From the NCBI GenBank assembly GCA_030620005.1, contig JAUXAJ010000013.1, positions 1 to 37,452 of the forward strand: a DNA stretch of 37,452 bases. The letters are read 5' to 3'. The stretch is from Promethearchaeota archaeon. GTDB lineage: Archaea > Asgardarchaeota > Lokiarchaeia > Sigynarchaeales > SOKP01. The number at the start of each line of letters is the position of its first letter. Within the stretch, counting starts at the first letter, position 1. Under the pieces are notes generated by a model. It saw only the letters and a program-made list of their open reading frames with translations. It had not been told where the DNA came from and made no database searches. Made by a program: the position numbers and the translations under genes. Positions 1 through 8,939 of the stretch are shown here, piece by piece.

Positions 1-1
1 A

Positions 2-169
2 ACGGATGAAGCAATATTATATCTCATGACAATGAAATTAACTAAACGAAAAAAAAGCGCACCTCAATGTAGAGGCTTGAAAAAGGACGGAAGTAGATGT
101 GAAAAGAACATTCGACACCCCTCTGGTTATTGTCACCATCATAGATCGATTATTGGAGTATCTGATTAA
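2..169 (+). CDS. C-terminal part of a small zinc-knuckle protein (5' end outside window)
   Basis: The frame is open from base 2 to the TAA at 167-169 and has no clear start of its own, so the gene probably begins before the window; an internal start at ATG 26 or ATG 32 is possible. The last 40 residues carry a compact Cys/His pattern (CRGLKKDGSRC, then GYCHHH) like the short zinc-binding tails that read C-x(8)-C-x(n)-C-x2-H. Basic residues (KLTKRKKS) precede it, which fits nucleic-acid binding. The full protein and its function cannot be seen. Sure of the frame, moderately sure of zinc binding. Confidence 0.55.
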   Translation, partial: TDEAILYLMTMKLTKRKKSAPQCRGLKKDGSRCEKNIRHPSGYCHHHRSIIGVSD

Positions 170-629
170 TATCAACCTTTTGTTCTACCTTTCATTTAAA
201 AAGGAAAAAATAGGGAAGAATTACTTTGTTAAGCTTCCCAAAACTTAATAAAGTTTTTCAAAATTCAGTGATGCAAGTCAAATTAAAAGTGATAAACCCA
301 AATATAATCATGACTTTCGTCGTTTCTCGTCGCCTCCAGCCTTTTTAGGAACGCTTTCTTCTTAGTTATACCTGAAAAAAAGATATAAAAGAATTGATGG
401 AAAACATTTAAATGTAAACATCAAATTAAGATCATTTTTAAAGTTAAAAACAAATCATCAGATTTTTCGAGTGGTCGATATCAATTAAAATGGGATTATC
501 CTATTCATATGTATTAAAATTATGATTTAAATAGATAGAAAGTTATAATTCTAAGAGAAAAAATAATAAGTATTGTGTTCTTTTTAGCAGAAATCTTTAT
601 ATAATTTTTAAAATTCTATTATAAAATAA
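170..629. other. Intergenic region, no gene identified
   Basis: 460 nt of mostly A/T-rich sequence. A more G/C-rich patch at about 310-370 reads, on the minus strand, as a 28-codon charged peptide (ITKKKAFLKRLEATRNDE...) without a proper start; it may be a gene scrap but is too short to call. The only other signal is the TATA element near 595-604 in front of the next gene. Confidence 0.5.
595..604 (+). promoter_or_regulatory. TATA element for the ATPase-NYN gene
   Basis: TTTATATAAT lies in an A/T-rich region about 30 nt before TTG 630. With archaeal spacing the transcript would start close to 625-630, so translation from TTG 630 would be leaderless, while ATG 711 would leave an 80-nt leader. 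Confidence 0.45.
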
Positions 630-3203
630 TTGATTTTGTTGTCCAAAAAACAGTGGGTGAAAATTATTTTTAACGAATGCTTTTATAAAGACAAAATTTA
701 CATTCAGAAAATGTCAAAAGACAATAGGAAAGCTCTTTTTGTAGAGGTTCATCAAAGAGACATTAAAACCAATATCTTCAAACCGATTCACAATTTGTTT
801 AAAAATGAGTCACATTTTTTTCCAAAACGGTTTGCGATTTTAGGAGGTTATAAAACGGGAAAAACAGAGTTAGGAAAGTTTATCATTGATAAAATGAAAC
901 AACATTACAAGAATTTAATATCGCTGGTAATTAACTCTCAAGAAGTTCAATATAAGGGACTAGACGAAATTAACGACTGGTTATACGAGCAATGGTATCT
1001 CCAACTGTTTCAAATCGATAATCCTGAGTTTAAAAAAATTGTTCTTGAGCATTTAAATGAGTTTAAAGAAACGAGGAATCGTGCTCCAGAGAAAGTTCTC
1101 GAAAGAATATATTTTATTTGTGAATCGTACAGAAAGTATTTAAAATTACATTCAGATGCCAAGTTCATTGTTGAATTCGATCAGGCAAATGTGATAGAAA
1201 ACGAGGCTCAATTCACACCATTTTATCAATTTTGGAGAAACTTTCAAGGGTATTGGGAGAACGATTCCTATTTTTCCGAGCTCCCTATTTTTATATTTGT
1301 AATTGGTCATAAAAACTGGATTGAATTTGCTGCTTTAAAAGATTCGGTAGGTCGAGGTGTATTCGATATGTGGGTTAACTACAATTATTGGAGCACTCTC
1401 GACATTGAAGAGATGTTTAAAAAAAGGTTAATTTTCGGAATTAAGCCTGAATTTCAAGAAGAACTCTTGAATTATTTCTTATGTAGTGGAATAATTGATT
1501 ATTTCGGCAAAAAATTAGGAAAGGCTAACACAGCAAAATATCTAGATGTTTTTTTTAAAGATTATATCATGAAAATTATAGAGAATTTTCAATACAATAG
1601 AGAAAACTTCAAAGATTTCTTAGAATTTTGCAAGAACCAAACTAAAGCGACTAAAAAGGCTGAAGGAAAGTACTTTGTGGAAGTTGAGAGAGCCTTTCAC
1701 GGAACTCCCGCTCTAGATTACATGCACGTGTTCAGGTTTTTAAGCGATAATCAAAACGAAAAGTGGTTCGATGAGCTTTTTACTTTAATATCAATCTTAT
1801 ACGAAAAAAGAAGAATCTCTTTTGAGTCAAAGGAATTTACTAAGCATAAAAACTTAAGCTATAAATTTATCACGGATAATTTTACTCGAGATGGTAAAAA
1901 AGGAACGAAACCAATCTATATTCCTCCATTATTTTTAAATTTCGACAGAGACCTTCTCTTGAACGATGCTTTTCTTGGATGTCTAGAGGCGATTGAAGGC
2001 GTGGACAGACACGGTTCGGCTTCTTTGTTGAAAAGGTTCGTAAAGTCCAAGAGATTAAACCATTCTGCGTTTGTTGAAAGTACTGATGGTGAGATGATGA
2101 AAACTTTATTAGATGAGATTAAGAATAAAGCTGACAGTATTTTCGATATCGTGCAAAAATGGGTTGTTAATAAAAAGAAAGGAGTAATTAAACAAGGTGA
2201 GATTTTAAATAAGGATATATTAACTTCTTTATATAATTTAAAAGATGACGCGTTTAACTTTAATAACCAATACGAAAAAAACTCCACTAATTGGGCGATT
2301 TTTGATAGTATAGGTAGAGAAATCGCAAACACGGTGATCAAGGAAACATTCCCCGCTGATTCTTTTATATACTCCATTCTTGACATGCATATCTTTAATG
2401 ATTTAAACGAAAATATGATGGATGAGAGAACATCAAATATTAGAATGGCTAAATCCGTGAACGAATTGCTTAAAGCATATTACTCTCAATTAGAGTTATA
2501 CGATACAAGCCCGGAAGAGCTGAAAAAAAGGTCGTTGAAATATACCACTAAAACTATTGAAAAAGAAGAACTTGCTCGTGCTAATGTCTCGGTTTACATT
2601 GATGGCCCCAATTCTTTGGGAGAAGATTACGAGGATTCTCTTGATTTGAAAAAATTAGCAAGCTTTGCCCACGAATTGGATGTGAACACTAAACTCTATT
2701 ATTTTACTAAGCTCAGAGAAATTCGCATTGATAAAGAAGATATTTCTAAAATGGGGTACAAAATAATACAAAGTTACAAAGATATCGACTATTTAGTCAT
2801 GGATCAAATAAAAGAAAATCTGGACTCTAAAAAGCCTCCTAATATCATAATTTTAGGAACGAAAGACCAGGATTACACCGATTTTATCAAGAATATAAGG
2901 AAAGAATACGATGTTAGAGTAATACTGGCGATTCCCTCGGTACTAGGATTATCAAAGTCTCTTAGAGCAGCATTTAAAAAAGTCGATGTAAAGTTTTTTT
3001 CCGAAAAGGACCTAAAAGTTGATGTTTACGAATTCGTTAAAGGAAGAGAAGGTAAAATCGTCTCTTGGAATAATGAAGGAAAGGCTTGCTTACCTGATAA
3101 ATATGGTGAAATCCAGCCAAAAATCGGGGAGAAATGGATATGTGAAATAAGTGTTGAGAAGCAAACTTTTATTATTTTAAAATTAATCCGACCATTTAAG
3201 TGA
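630..3203 (+). CDS. P-loop ATPase fused to NYN (PIN-like) nuclease domain
   Basis: Multidomain protein of 857 aa from TTG 630, or 830 aa from ATG 711 (MSKDNRK...); the ATG is the conventional choice but neither has a clear Shine-Dalgarno. The first third is a STAND/AAA-like NTPase: Walker A GGYKTGKTELGK near residue 72 and Walker B FIVEFD near 182, followed by a sensor-like strand (IFIFVIGH). The middle is helical and unassigned. From about residue 650 a NYN/PIN-like fold begins (VSVYIDGPNSL), with acidic residues at DIDYLVMDQI and a strand ending GTKDQDYTDF, which aligns with the SGDSDF-type motif of LabA/DUF88 nucleases. The last ~55 residues (GKIVSWN...LPDKYGEI) look like a small OB/S1-type barrel. 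Predicted role: an ATP-gated RNase or nuclease effector, consistent with the defence-like neighbourhood. ATPase and NYN calls are good; the function is inferred. Confidence 0.8.
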   Translation: MILLSKKQWVKIIFNECFYKDKIYIQKMSKDNRKALFVEVHQRDIKTNIFKPIHNLFKNESHFFPKRFAILGGYKTGKTELGKFIIDKMKQHYKNLISLVINSQEVQYKGLDEINDWLYEQWYLQLFQIDNPEFKKIVLEHLNEFKETRNRAPEKVLERIYFICESYRKYLKLHSDAKFIVEFDQANVIENEAQFTPFYQFWRNFQGYWENDSYFSELPIFIFVIGHKNWIEFAALKDSVGRGVFDMWVNYNYWSTLDIEEMFKKRLIFGIKPEFQEELLNYFLCSGIIDYFGKKLGKANTAKYLDVFFKDYIMKIIENFQYNRENFKDFLEFCKNQTKATKKAEGKYFVEVERAFHGTPALDYMHVFRFLSDNQNEKWFDELFTLISILYEKRRISFESKEFTKHKNLSYKFITDNFTRDGKKGTKPIYIPPLFLNFDRDLLLNDAFLGCLEAIEGVDRHGSASLLKRFVKSKRLNHSAFVESTDGEMMKTLLDEIKNKADSIFDIVQKWVVNKKKGVIKQGEILNKDILTSLYNLKDDAFNFNNQYEKNSTNWAIFDSIGREIANTVIKETFPADSFIYSILDMHIFNDLNENMMDERTSNIRMAKSVNELLKAYYSQLELYDTSPEELKKRSLKYTTKTIEKEELARANVSVYIDGPNSLGEDYEDSLDLKKLASFAHELDVNTKLYYFTKLREIRIDKEDISKMGYKIIQSYKDIDYLVMDQIKENLDSKKPPNIIILGTKDQDYTDFIKNIRKEYDVRVILAIPSVLGLSKSLRAAFKKVDVKFFSEKDLKVDVYEFVKGREGKIVSWNNEGKACLPDKYGEIQPKIGEKWICEISVEKQTFIILKLIRPFK

Positions 3204-3276
3204 AGGTTATTATATTTATTGAGTAATATTTTATTAATAACAGAAAAAAAAAAATTAAAAAAGAAAAAGAGAATTA

Positions 3277-4230
3277 ATGTTTGTAAATAAGCTTGACATT
3301 AAAGAATTCAGAGGAATAAAGAGTTGTAAAAAACCCTTAGAATTTTCAAACTTTAATGTTCTAATTGGAAGAAATAATTCAGGAAAATCAACTATATTAG
3401 AGGCTCTATCATTGTTGCCAGCTCATTTTATAAATGATTATATTTCCGGTATGAGCAAAGCTAATTTTCTTCTAAAACTTCATAATAATCAGAAAAGACT
3501 TTTATATCTATATGCTGGTAGTTCAGAGCTAAAATATAATCTTAAAGGCAATATAGTAAAATGCGAAATAACAGAAAGAGGATTTACTACTTTTTTTAGA
3601 GAGAAACAGACACCTAACATTAATTTTATTGGTAGATACCTTGATACCCCTCCTTTTCAATTAGATAAACTAGTTTTTTTTATTTCCGATACTTCCATTC
3701 TTAATGTTTTAGAAAATCGGATGAGAGCTCAAAAAGAAATGATTGTAAAGAAAGGATTTCATATTAAGCTTGCCAAATTCCTTAATAAATGTGTTAATGA
3801 TGAGTATAGTGAAATTGTATTTCTAGATCCAATTAGCTTAAGAAAAATTTATGCTGATAATAAGGTATATATTGAGTTGAAAGATCTTGGATCGGGTGCT
3901 GAAAAAGTAATAAAAATTATGGCTCTATTGGAAGTATTGAATGCAAGACTAGTTATTATGGATGATTTTGAAGCTGGACTGCATCCTTCTCTATTAAAAT
4001 TATTTCTCAAATGGTTAAAGGAAAAAAATTGCCAGATTGTTATTTCAACTCATAGTATAGATGTGTTATATCATTTAGTTGATATTAATCCCTCGGATAC
4101 TATGATCTTACAATTGAATAAATCAAATGAAGATATTTTAAATCATAAAGTCTTAACGCTAGAACAGCTTGAAATTTTTCTTAATGCAAATAACGACCCA
4201 CGTTTATTAGTAGATTTATTAAATATGTAG
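3277..4230 (+). CDS. AAA15/OLD-type ABC ATPase
   Basis: 317 aa with the full SMC/OLD-like ATP-binding set: an N-terminal strand FRGIK, Walker A GRNNSGKST at residues 31-39, a signature-like region around DLGSGAEKVIKI, Walker B LVIMDDFEAGLHP (D229-E232) and the H-loop ISTHSIDVL. It is a little short for the family, with a small insertion domain instead of a long coiled coil. The stop is 18 nt before the next gene, a TOPRIM-like protein, so the two are almost certainly cotranscribed. ATPase + TOPRIM pairs occur in OLD nucleases, RloA/RloB, AbiL and PARIS anti-phage systems. No good Shine-Dalgarno precedes the ATG. Both genes look more A/T-rich, with more ATA/TTA codons, than the genes around them, hinting at separate acquisition. 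Confidence 0.85.
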   Translation: MFVNKLDIKEFRGIKSCKKPLEFSNFNVLIGRNNSGKSTILEALSLLPAHFINDYISGMSKANFLLKLHNNQKRLLYLYAGSSELKYNLKGNIVKCEITERGFTTFFREKQTPNINFIGRYLDTPPFQLDKLVFFISDTSILNVLENRMRAQKEMIVKKGFHIKLAKFLNKCVNDEYSEIVFLDPISLRKIYADNKVYIELKDLGSGAEKVIKIMALLEVLNARLVIMDDFEAGLHPSLLKLFLKWLKEKNCQIVISTHSIDVLYHLVDINPSDTMILQLNKSNEDILNHKVLTLEQLEIFLNANNDPRLLVDLLNM

Positions 4231-4248
4231 ATTTATGATTTAAATAGT

Positions 4249-4911
4249 ATGAAGTTAATAGACACAGATGACCTAAGAGGGAGGAAGGTTAACTATGCAA
4301 TCATCACTGGGGATGGGAAGACCGAACTTCGAGTATTGAGAGGATTGTCCCAAAAATTAAATGGGGAAGAAATTATTCTTTATTTTCCACTTATCACAAG
4401 TTCAAGAAAAACGGGTTTGTCTGCTCTTAATGCAGTAAAAGAATATCCAAATCTTTATCAAATTAACTCATTAATATTTATTGTTGACAGAGATACTTTT
4501 AGTGGAGAACCTCCCGATATTAAAATTAAAGAATATCTAACGAATATCGGCATAGATATTTTAAATATCAATCCTATCAAAGATGCTTATTTAATCAACT
4601 GTAAATTTGGTCCCTATAATATTACATTATTTTGCATTATTTTAGGTCCCGAAATTTTCATTGAAGAAGAAATAGCAATTTTGTTTAGGCTTAAATTAGG
4701 ACAAAAAATTTCCCTATCTGGAGAAAAAAATTATGCTTGGAAGGACCGAGTTAAAAGCAAAATATACAAAATTCTCAGAGAAAGCAACATAAGACTTGAG
4801 AATTTAATAAAAAATACAGGAATAAATATCCTTGAACAGGCTTTTCCAAACTTATGTGCAGTTCTAAAAAAAATAGAAGAAGATTTTCATAATAATGCAA
4901 TGTTACTTTAG
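4249..4911 (+). CDS. TOPRIM-like partner of the AAA15 ATPase
   Basis: 220 aa. The N-terminus reads AIITGDGKTELRVLRGL (E26), matching the E-containing first TOPRIM motif usually seen as EGxTE, and a second strand SLIFIVDRDTF (D80, D82) matches the DxD motif. These residues would bind Mg2+ in a nuclease or kinase-like TOPRIM site. The C-terminal half is helical. Its position 18 nt after an AAA15 ATPase mirrors RloA/RloB, AbiLi/AbiLii and PARIS AriA/AriB, where the ATPase senses a trigger and the TOPRIM protein is the effector. I cannot assign it to one of these families; RloB/DUF4276-like is the closest in layout. Moderately sure of the fold, less so of activity. Confidence 0.6.
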   Translation: MKLIDTDDLRGRKVNYAIITGDGKTELRVLRGLSQKLNGEEIILYFPLITSSRKTGLSALNAVKEYPNLYQINSLIFIVDRDTFSGEPPDIKIKEYLTNIGIDILNINPIKDAYLINCKFGPYNITLFCIILGPEIFIEEEIAILFRLKLGQKISLSGEKNYAWKDRVKSKIYKILRESNIRLENLIKNTGINILEQAFPNLCAVLKKIEEDFHNNAMLL

Positions 4912-5102
4912 GATTAAGTCCTGATCTTTCAAAAGAAGAGAAAGTGTCTTTTGTTGGAAGATTGAAACATCCATTAATTTATAGACACGCAATGCTAATG
5001 TTGCGAGAAATTGTAATATCAGACACAAGGATTAAGAAAATTTTAAAACTTTTTTCTCGAAGACCATTACAGATACAGATGGAGATTGAATCATCAATCT
5101 AA
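4896..5102 (+). pseudogene. Protein-like ORF fragment without start codon
   Basis: A 68-codon open frame overlaps the end of the TOPRIM gene in another frame and ends at TAA 5100-5102. It reads like real protein (LGLSPDLSKEEKVSFVGRLK followed by HPLIYRHAMLMLREIVISD) but only internal ATGs near 4991 and 4997 are available. I do not recognise the family. Most likely the surviving C-terminal part of a gene cut by rearrangement. Confidence 0.4.
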
Positions 5103-5509
5103 ATAAACTTGCTCAGTTTACCATATTTAGGAAAATCGTCACTCTATTAATACTTAAATATAATGTCTAAATTGATCTAATTATAAATAAATTTGCAATG
5201 GTAAGACTCCCCGCATTGCACTGAGTATTCAATGTGAATGTTCTCTTCGAAAAGATTTAGCCAGGTGTCTTAGTTGAGATTAGAATTGATACAATCAATA
5301 AATTATCATGCATGGAGATCAACTCGACATGCCAAAAAAAAACAATGAGTTGGGCTTCACGAATAAATATATAGATTTAAATAATATTATGTGAAATAAT
5401 ATTAAACAAGAGACAAATAAAATTTCAACATGAAGATCTTGAGTAATAAAAATCGAGATATTCAAGAAAATTCAAAAATGTACGATTAAAAATTGATGAG
5501 GTAAAAGAC
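5103..5509. other. Intergenic region before the Rad50/MoxR/VWA cassette
   Basis: About 400 nt without a convincing gene. It contains a possible weak hairpin (CAACTC near 5321 with GAGTTG near 5348) and A/T-rich stretches suitable for a promoter around 5370-5395 (AAATATATAGATTTAAATAA). This is the likely promoter region of the five-gene cassette starting at 5510. Confidence 0.4.
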
Positions 5510-5755
5510 ATGAGTGTAAAATTTGAGATATCGGAAATTCTCGACGAATTTGAGCTTGGCGATAGGGAAAAAAACAATTTGGCTCGTTTGTTTGATTTTA
5601 CTAACTATTTATTCGATGACGAGAATAATTTAACAAAAACGCAGAATTTGGTTAAAAAAGCTAAGGAGCAATTGATCGAGCGAATTCAAGAAATGTTCGA
5701 AGCCGATCTTACTGAAGACGATACGATGTTAAAAAGTGATAGCATCGAAGAATAA
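5510..5755 (+). CDS. Small acidic helical protein, first gene of Rad50/MoxR/VWA cassette
   Basis: 81 aa, strongly acidic, predicted almost wholly helical, with no recognised domain. The start is supported by GAGGT seven to eight bases upstream. The stop lies 15 nt before the GTG start of the Rad50-like gene, whose Shine-Dalgarno sits in the gap, so the two are translationally linked. Size, charge and position suggest an accessory or inhibitory partner of the SMC protein, but that is inference. Reading frame, RBS and tight operon packing make it a real gene. Confidence 0.75.
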   Translation: MSVKFEISEILDEFELGDREKNNLARLFDFTNYLFDDENNLTKTQNLVKKAKEQLIERIQEMFEADLTEDDTMLKSDSIEE

Positions 5756-5770
5756 AAGGAGGTGGGTAAT

Positions 5771-8308
5771 GTGATAGAATCAATAAGGTTAAAAAATTTC
5801 CGCAGACACGAGGACCTTTGCTTGAAATTCAACGAAAAATTCAATCTCATCCACGGTAGGAACAACGCTGGCAAGTCAACCATTTTTTACGGGATTGAAT
5901 ATTGTCTTTTTGGAAACGTGCAAGGGTTCAAAAAGATATCGCAGCTAGCAAGTTTTAAAACTAAGGTGGTTGGAGTGGAACTTGTTTTTAGGAACAAAAA
6001 CGGCGAGCGCTTCAAGCTTCAGAGGATGCATGAGTTAAAGGGAAAAACTCGCTCTGCCAAGGGGTTTTACACGTTAAAAAAGATCCACGAAGACAACGAA
6101 AGCTACTTGTTATCGTCAGATTTCGGAGATCGAGAAGAAGATTTATCATTTAAAGTCAAGGAATTGATTGGCATTTCAAAGCGTTATTTTCAGATGGGGA
6201 TTCATTTTTATCAAGGAACTGTTCCCGAAATTCTTAGCGGTTCAAAGAAGTTAGACATCGTTTTTGGAATTACCGCCGCTACTACATTAGCAGACACTTT
6301 CAAAACCCGAGCCTTGGAATTTGAAAAAAAATTGAAAAATGTTGACACTCTTAGAATCACATTAGAGCAATCAAAGAAGGAAAAAACAGATCAAGAAAAA
6401 AAACTTGAATCTCAACAGCAGAAATTGCAAGAAATCCAACAAGAAGTCCAAGACAAGCAAAAGAACCTTGAAAGCTTCCAGAAATTTAGAAAATCTACGG
6501 ATACTATTTCAAAATCCGTTGAATCTTACGAAAACGCGAAAAGAAGTGTCGAAGACATGAAGCTAAGAGAAGACGTGATGACCAAGGAATTTCAAGAAAG
6601 TAACAATAAATACGGGACTAAAGAAAGCTTAAAAAAGAAACTAACTTTTATCAAGAAAAAATTAACAGAAACTAAAAACAAGCAAACTTCGGTCGAATCC
6701 AACTCGGAAAATGCTTTAAAAGAGATTAGAGACTTAGAAAAGGGTAAGATAGAAACAGAAAATGCTATTAACCAGCAATTAGAAATTTCAAGTGAATTGA
6801 AAGATTTAATAAAAGAAGTAGGACAGAAACTGGATGTTGTAAAAAAATTAGAAACGAAAACAAACGGATTAAAAACCATCTCAAAAAAAATATTAACGCT
6901 AGAAAAAGAAAGTGAGGATATACTAGACTTCTTAAGAAATGGAGAACGCGAAAAAGGCGACATTGATGGAATTTTAAAGAGGCGAGAACAAAGTAAGAGC
7001 AAGCCTAACTGTGAATATTGTGGGGCGCCTATAGATAGTTCAAAAATTGCTGAAGAAATGAAGACGTTGAAAGAAAAATTAAAAAAAATTCAGGATCAAC
7101 TTAAATCAAACGAAGACAAGGAAGAAAAAGTGAAAAACGAGTTAAAAAGTTTAAGGGATGAAGAAAAGAATCTTAACGACGAGATTACCGACGTAAAAGC
7201 TTTTTTTCAAAGGATTGAGAGTTTAGAGGAAAGAAAAGCAAAGGTTTCGTCTGAAGTTGATTTAGATGAGAGATTGAGATTGATAGGAGCTTCCATTCAG
7301 GAAAAGGAAAAAATCCTGGAAATAGAAAAAAAACAATTGAAAGAATTACGAGATAAAGAAGTGGAGATTGAAGCCGAATTACACGATATTGAGATGCAAT
7401 TAAACCGATTAGAAGAATACGAAACGAAATTGAAGAAATTTGAGTCTGAAATCAAGGCAGCAGAAAATTCTTTGAAAACCAAGCATGAAAGCCTTGTAAA
7501 TACTTTTAATCAAGCGAAACAAGCGATAGAGGGGAAGATTAAAGAAATTTCGGCGTCTGAGGGTCAAGAAAGCCAAAAATCGTTTATCGACGCTTTAACT
7601 TTAATAGCCGAAAAAATGAATATTGACGCGGGGATAATATCGTTAGAAAGCATGGTTAAAATCAGGGATGAACTAAAAGAATTGGTGATCACGAAGATTT
7701 CTGAAATTAACACCGTTCTAAGTCATTTAAACTCGGGTCAAGACGAAATTAAAAGAAATATTGAAGAAATCAAGAAGCAAATCATCAAGTTAGACAAGCA
7801 AATAGCAAAAATAGAAAAAGAAATGTTAATTTTAAAAAAGAAGAAAGATTTAGCAGATAAATATAGAAATTTTCAACATGTCTTCGGGGAAGTTCAAAAT
7901 ATCATCCGAAAAAACGCTTCCAAACTTCTTGAGAAACAAATAATGGAGTTACATCGTAAATTATCTTCTGACGACGAGTTTGAAGCAGTAATCATAGATA
8001 TCGAGAATTATAGCCTTTCAATAGTGCCTAAAGGCATGGCGTTGGACGAATTTTATCCTGCCATGGTATATCAAGGAGGAGGTCATAAATTAATTCTAGG
8101 ACTTGCTTATAAAATAGCTCTTGGAAGTTTAATCGGAAACTCCCCGTTCCTATTGATAGACGAACCAACAGAATTCATGGACGATGAAAACCGAGTGTCA
8201 TTGTTGTCGAATATTGACTCAATTTCGGAAAAAACTCAAGTATTGTTAATAACTCATCAAAATATTGAAAAAATAAATTGCAAAAATAAAATTAAAGTCG
8301 AGAAATGA
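5771..8308 (+). CDS. Rad50-like SMC ATPase with zinc hook, no Mre11 partner
   Basis: 845 aa. I place the start at GTG 5771 because GGAGGTG (5758-5764) is six bases upstream; an earlier in-frame GTG at 5762 lies inside that RBS. Head domain halves flank two long coiled coils: Walker A GRNNAGKST at residues 29-37, a zinc-hook-like CEYC near residue 412 at the coil apex, then a C-terminal half with signature-like YQGGGHKLILGLAYK (about 766), Walker B FLLIDEPTE (about 793), D-loop FMDDENR and H-loop THQN. The signature is QGGGH rather than Rad50's SGGE. Size and layout match Rad50/SbcC, but no Mre11/SbcD nuclease is in the window. Here its neighbours are MoxR and VWA genes, suggesting a DNA-tethering sensor in a defence or repair complex. 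Confidence 0.85.
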   Translation: MIESIRLKNFRRHEDLCLKFNEKFNLIHGRNNAGKSTIFYGIEYCLFGNVQGFKKISQLASFKTKVVGVELVFRNKNGERFKLQRMHELKGKTRSAKGFYTLKKIHEDNESYLLSSDFGDREEDLSFKVKELIGISKRYFQMGIHFYQGTVPEILSGSKKLDIVFGITAATTLADTFKTRALEFEKKLKNVDTLRITLEQSKKEKTDQEKKLESQQQKLQEIQQEVQDKQKNLESFQKFRKSTDTISKSVESYENAKRSVEDMKLREDVMTKEFQESNNKYGTKESLKKKLTFIKKKLTETKNKQTSVESNSENALKEIRDLEKGKIETENAINQQLEISSELKDLIKEVGQKLDVVKKLETKTNGLKTISKKILTLEKESEDILDFLRNGEREKGDIDGILKRREQSKSKPNCEYCGAPIDSSKIAEEMKTLKEKLKKIQDQLKSNEDKEEKVKNELKSLRDEEKNLNDEITDVKAFFQRIESLEERKAKVSSEVDLDERLRLIGASIQEKEKILEIEKKQLKELRDKEVEIEAELHDIEMQLNRLEEYETKLKKFESEIKAAENSLKTKHESLVNTFNQAKQAIEGKIKEISASEGQESQKSFIDALTLIAEKMNIDAGIISLESMVKIRDELKELVITKISEINTVLSHLNSGQDEIKRNIEEIKKQIIKLDKQIAKIEKEMLILKKKKDLADKYRNFQHVFGEVQNIIRKNASKLLEKQIMELHRKLSSDDEFEAVIIDIENYSLSIVPKGMALDEFYPAMVYQGGGHKLILGLAYKIALGSLIGNSPFLLIDEPTEFMDDENRVSLLSNIDSISEKTQVLLITHQNIEKINCKNKIKVEK

Positions 8309-8329
8309 TTTAAAAAGAAGTGATTTCAA

Positions 8330-8896
8330 GTGTGTGCGAAAAAAGCTCCAAGCGAAAAAGCACCCGTAGAAATGGGCGTAACCCAAGTCGTAAAAGAATT
8401 AAAAAATGAATTCGAAGAAATTTTTCTAGGTGTTGTGAAAATTATTGAACCGATTTTATTAAGTGCAAGAAATTCGGTCCAAGATTACGCTTCCATGGAC
8501 GATTATCAAAGGAGGTTTTCAATGAATTTTTTGAAGGAAATAATGTTGATGTTAAAAAACGACGAGCTTGATCAACGAGATTTCTTCTTGGAGGCAATGA
8601 AAAAAAACAAGTTTTGGGCCCCTTTAGCGAAAGTCATCTTAGTAAAAAGGATAGACGAGTTAAAAAAATGTAAGGTGTTAAAAAAGGGTAGAAAATACAA
8701 CATCACGGGTTTAAAAGAAACTTTCTTCGGTAAGTACATCGCTGACAAGCTGGGTTTTACTCGGAGGAGCGTGATTGACGAGAAGGAATACGCAAGTATT
8801 ACCACCGCTATTAAAAAACTAAAATATGAAGTTCCGGTTGTCATACAACCAACTGAAACCGAGAAATTTTTTGAAGAGAAGAAATCTTCGACTTAA
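8330..8896 (+). CDS. 188-aa unknown protein linking Rad50-like and MoxR genes
   Basis: Starts at GTG 8330, with GAAGTGAT (one mismatch to the ideal site) a few bases upstream and only 21 nt after the Rad50-like stop. The protein has a short Lys/Pro-rich head, then a mostly helical body with a basic patch (LKKCKVLKKGRKYNITGLKE) that resembles a winged-helix wing, so a helix-turn-helix type fold is possible. No family recognised. Conserved operon spacing implies it works with the SMC and MoxR/VWA proteins, perhaps as a DNA-binding or adaptor subunit; this is inference. Confidence 0.7.
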   Translation: MCAKKAPSEKAPVEMGVTQVVKELKNEFEEIFLGVVKIIEPILLSARNSVQDYASMDDYQRRFSMNFLKEIMLMLKNDELDQRDFFLEAMKKNKFWAPLAKVILVKRIDELKKCKVLKKGRKYNITGLKETFFGKYIADKLGFTRRSVIDEKEYASITTAIKKLKYEVPVVIQPTETEKFFEEKKSST

Positions 8897-8939
8897 TGTA
8901 AATTGTAAAAGAAAAAAAAAAATATGAGGAAAAAAAATC

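Noticed and set aside
310..372. Minus-strand 28-codon charged peptide in the first intergenic region
   Set aside because: No start codon and too short to tell from chance; noted only as a possible scrap.
1916..2386. Long minus-strand ORFs inside the ATPase-NYN, Rad50-like and other large genes
   Set aside because: They are antisense to well-supported domains and show composition of complementary Lys/Glu-rich coding sequence.
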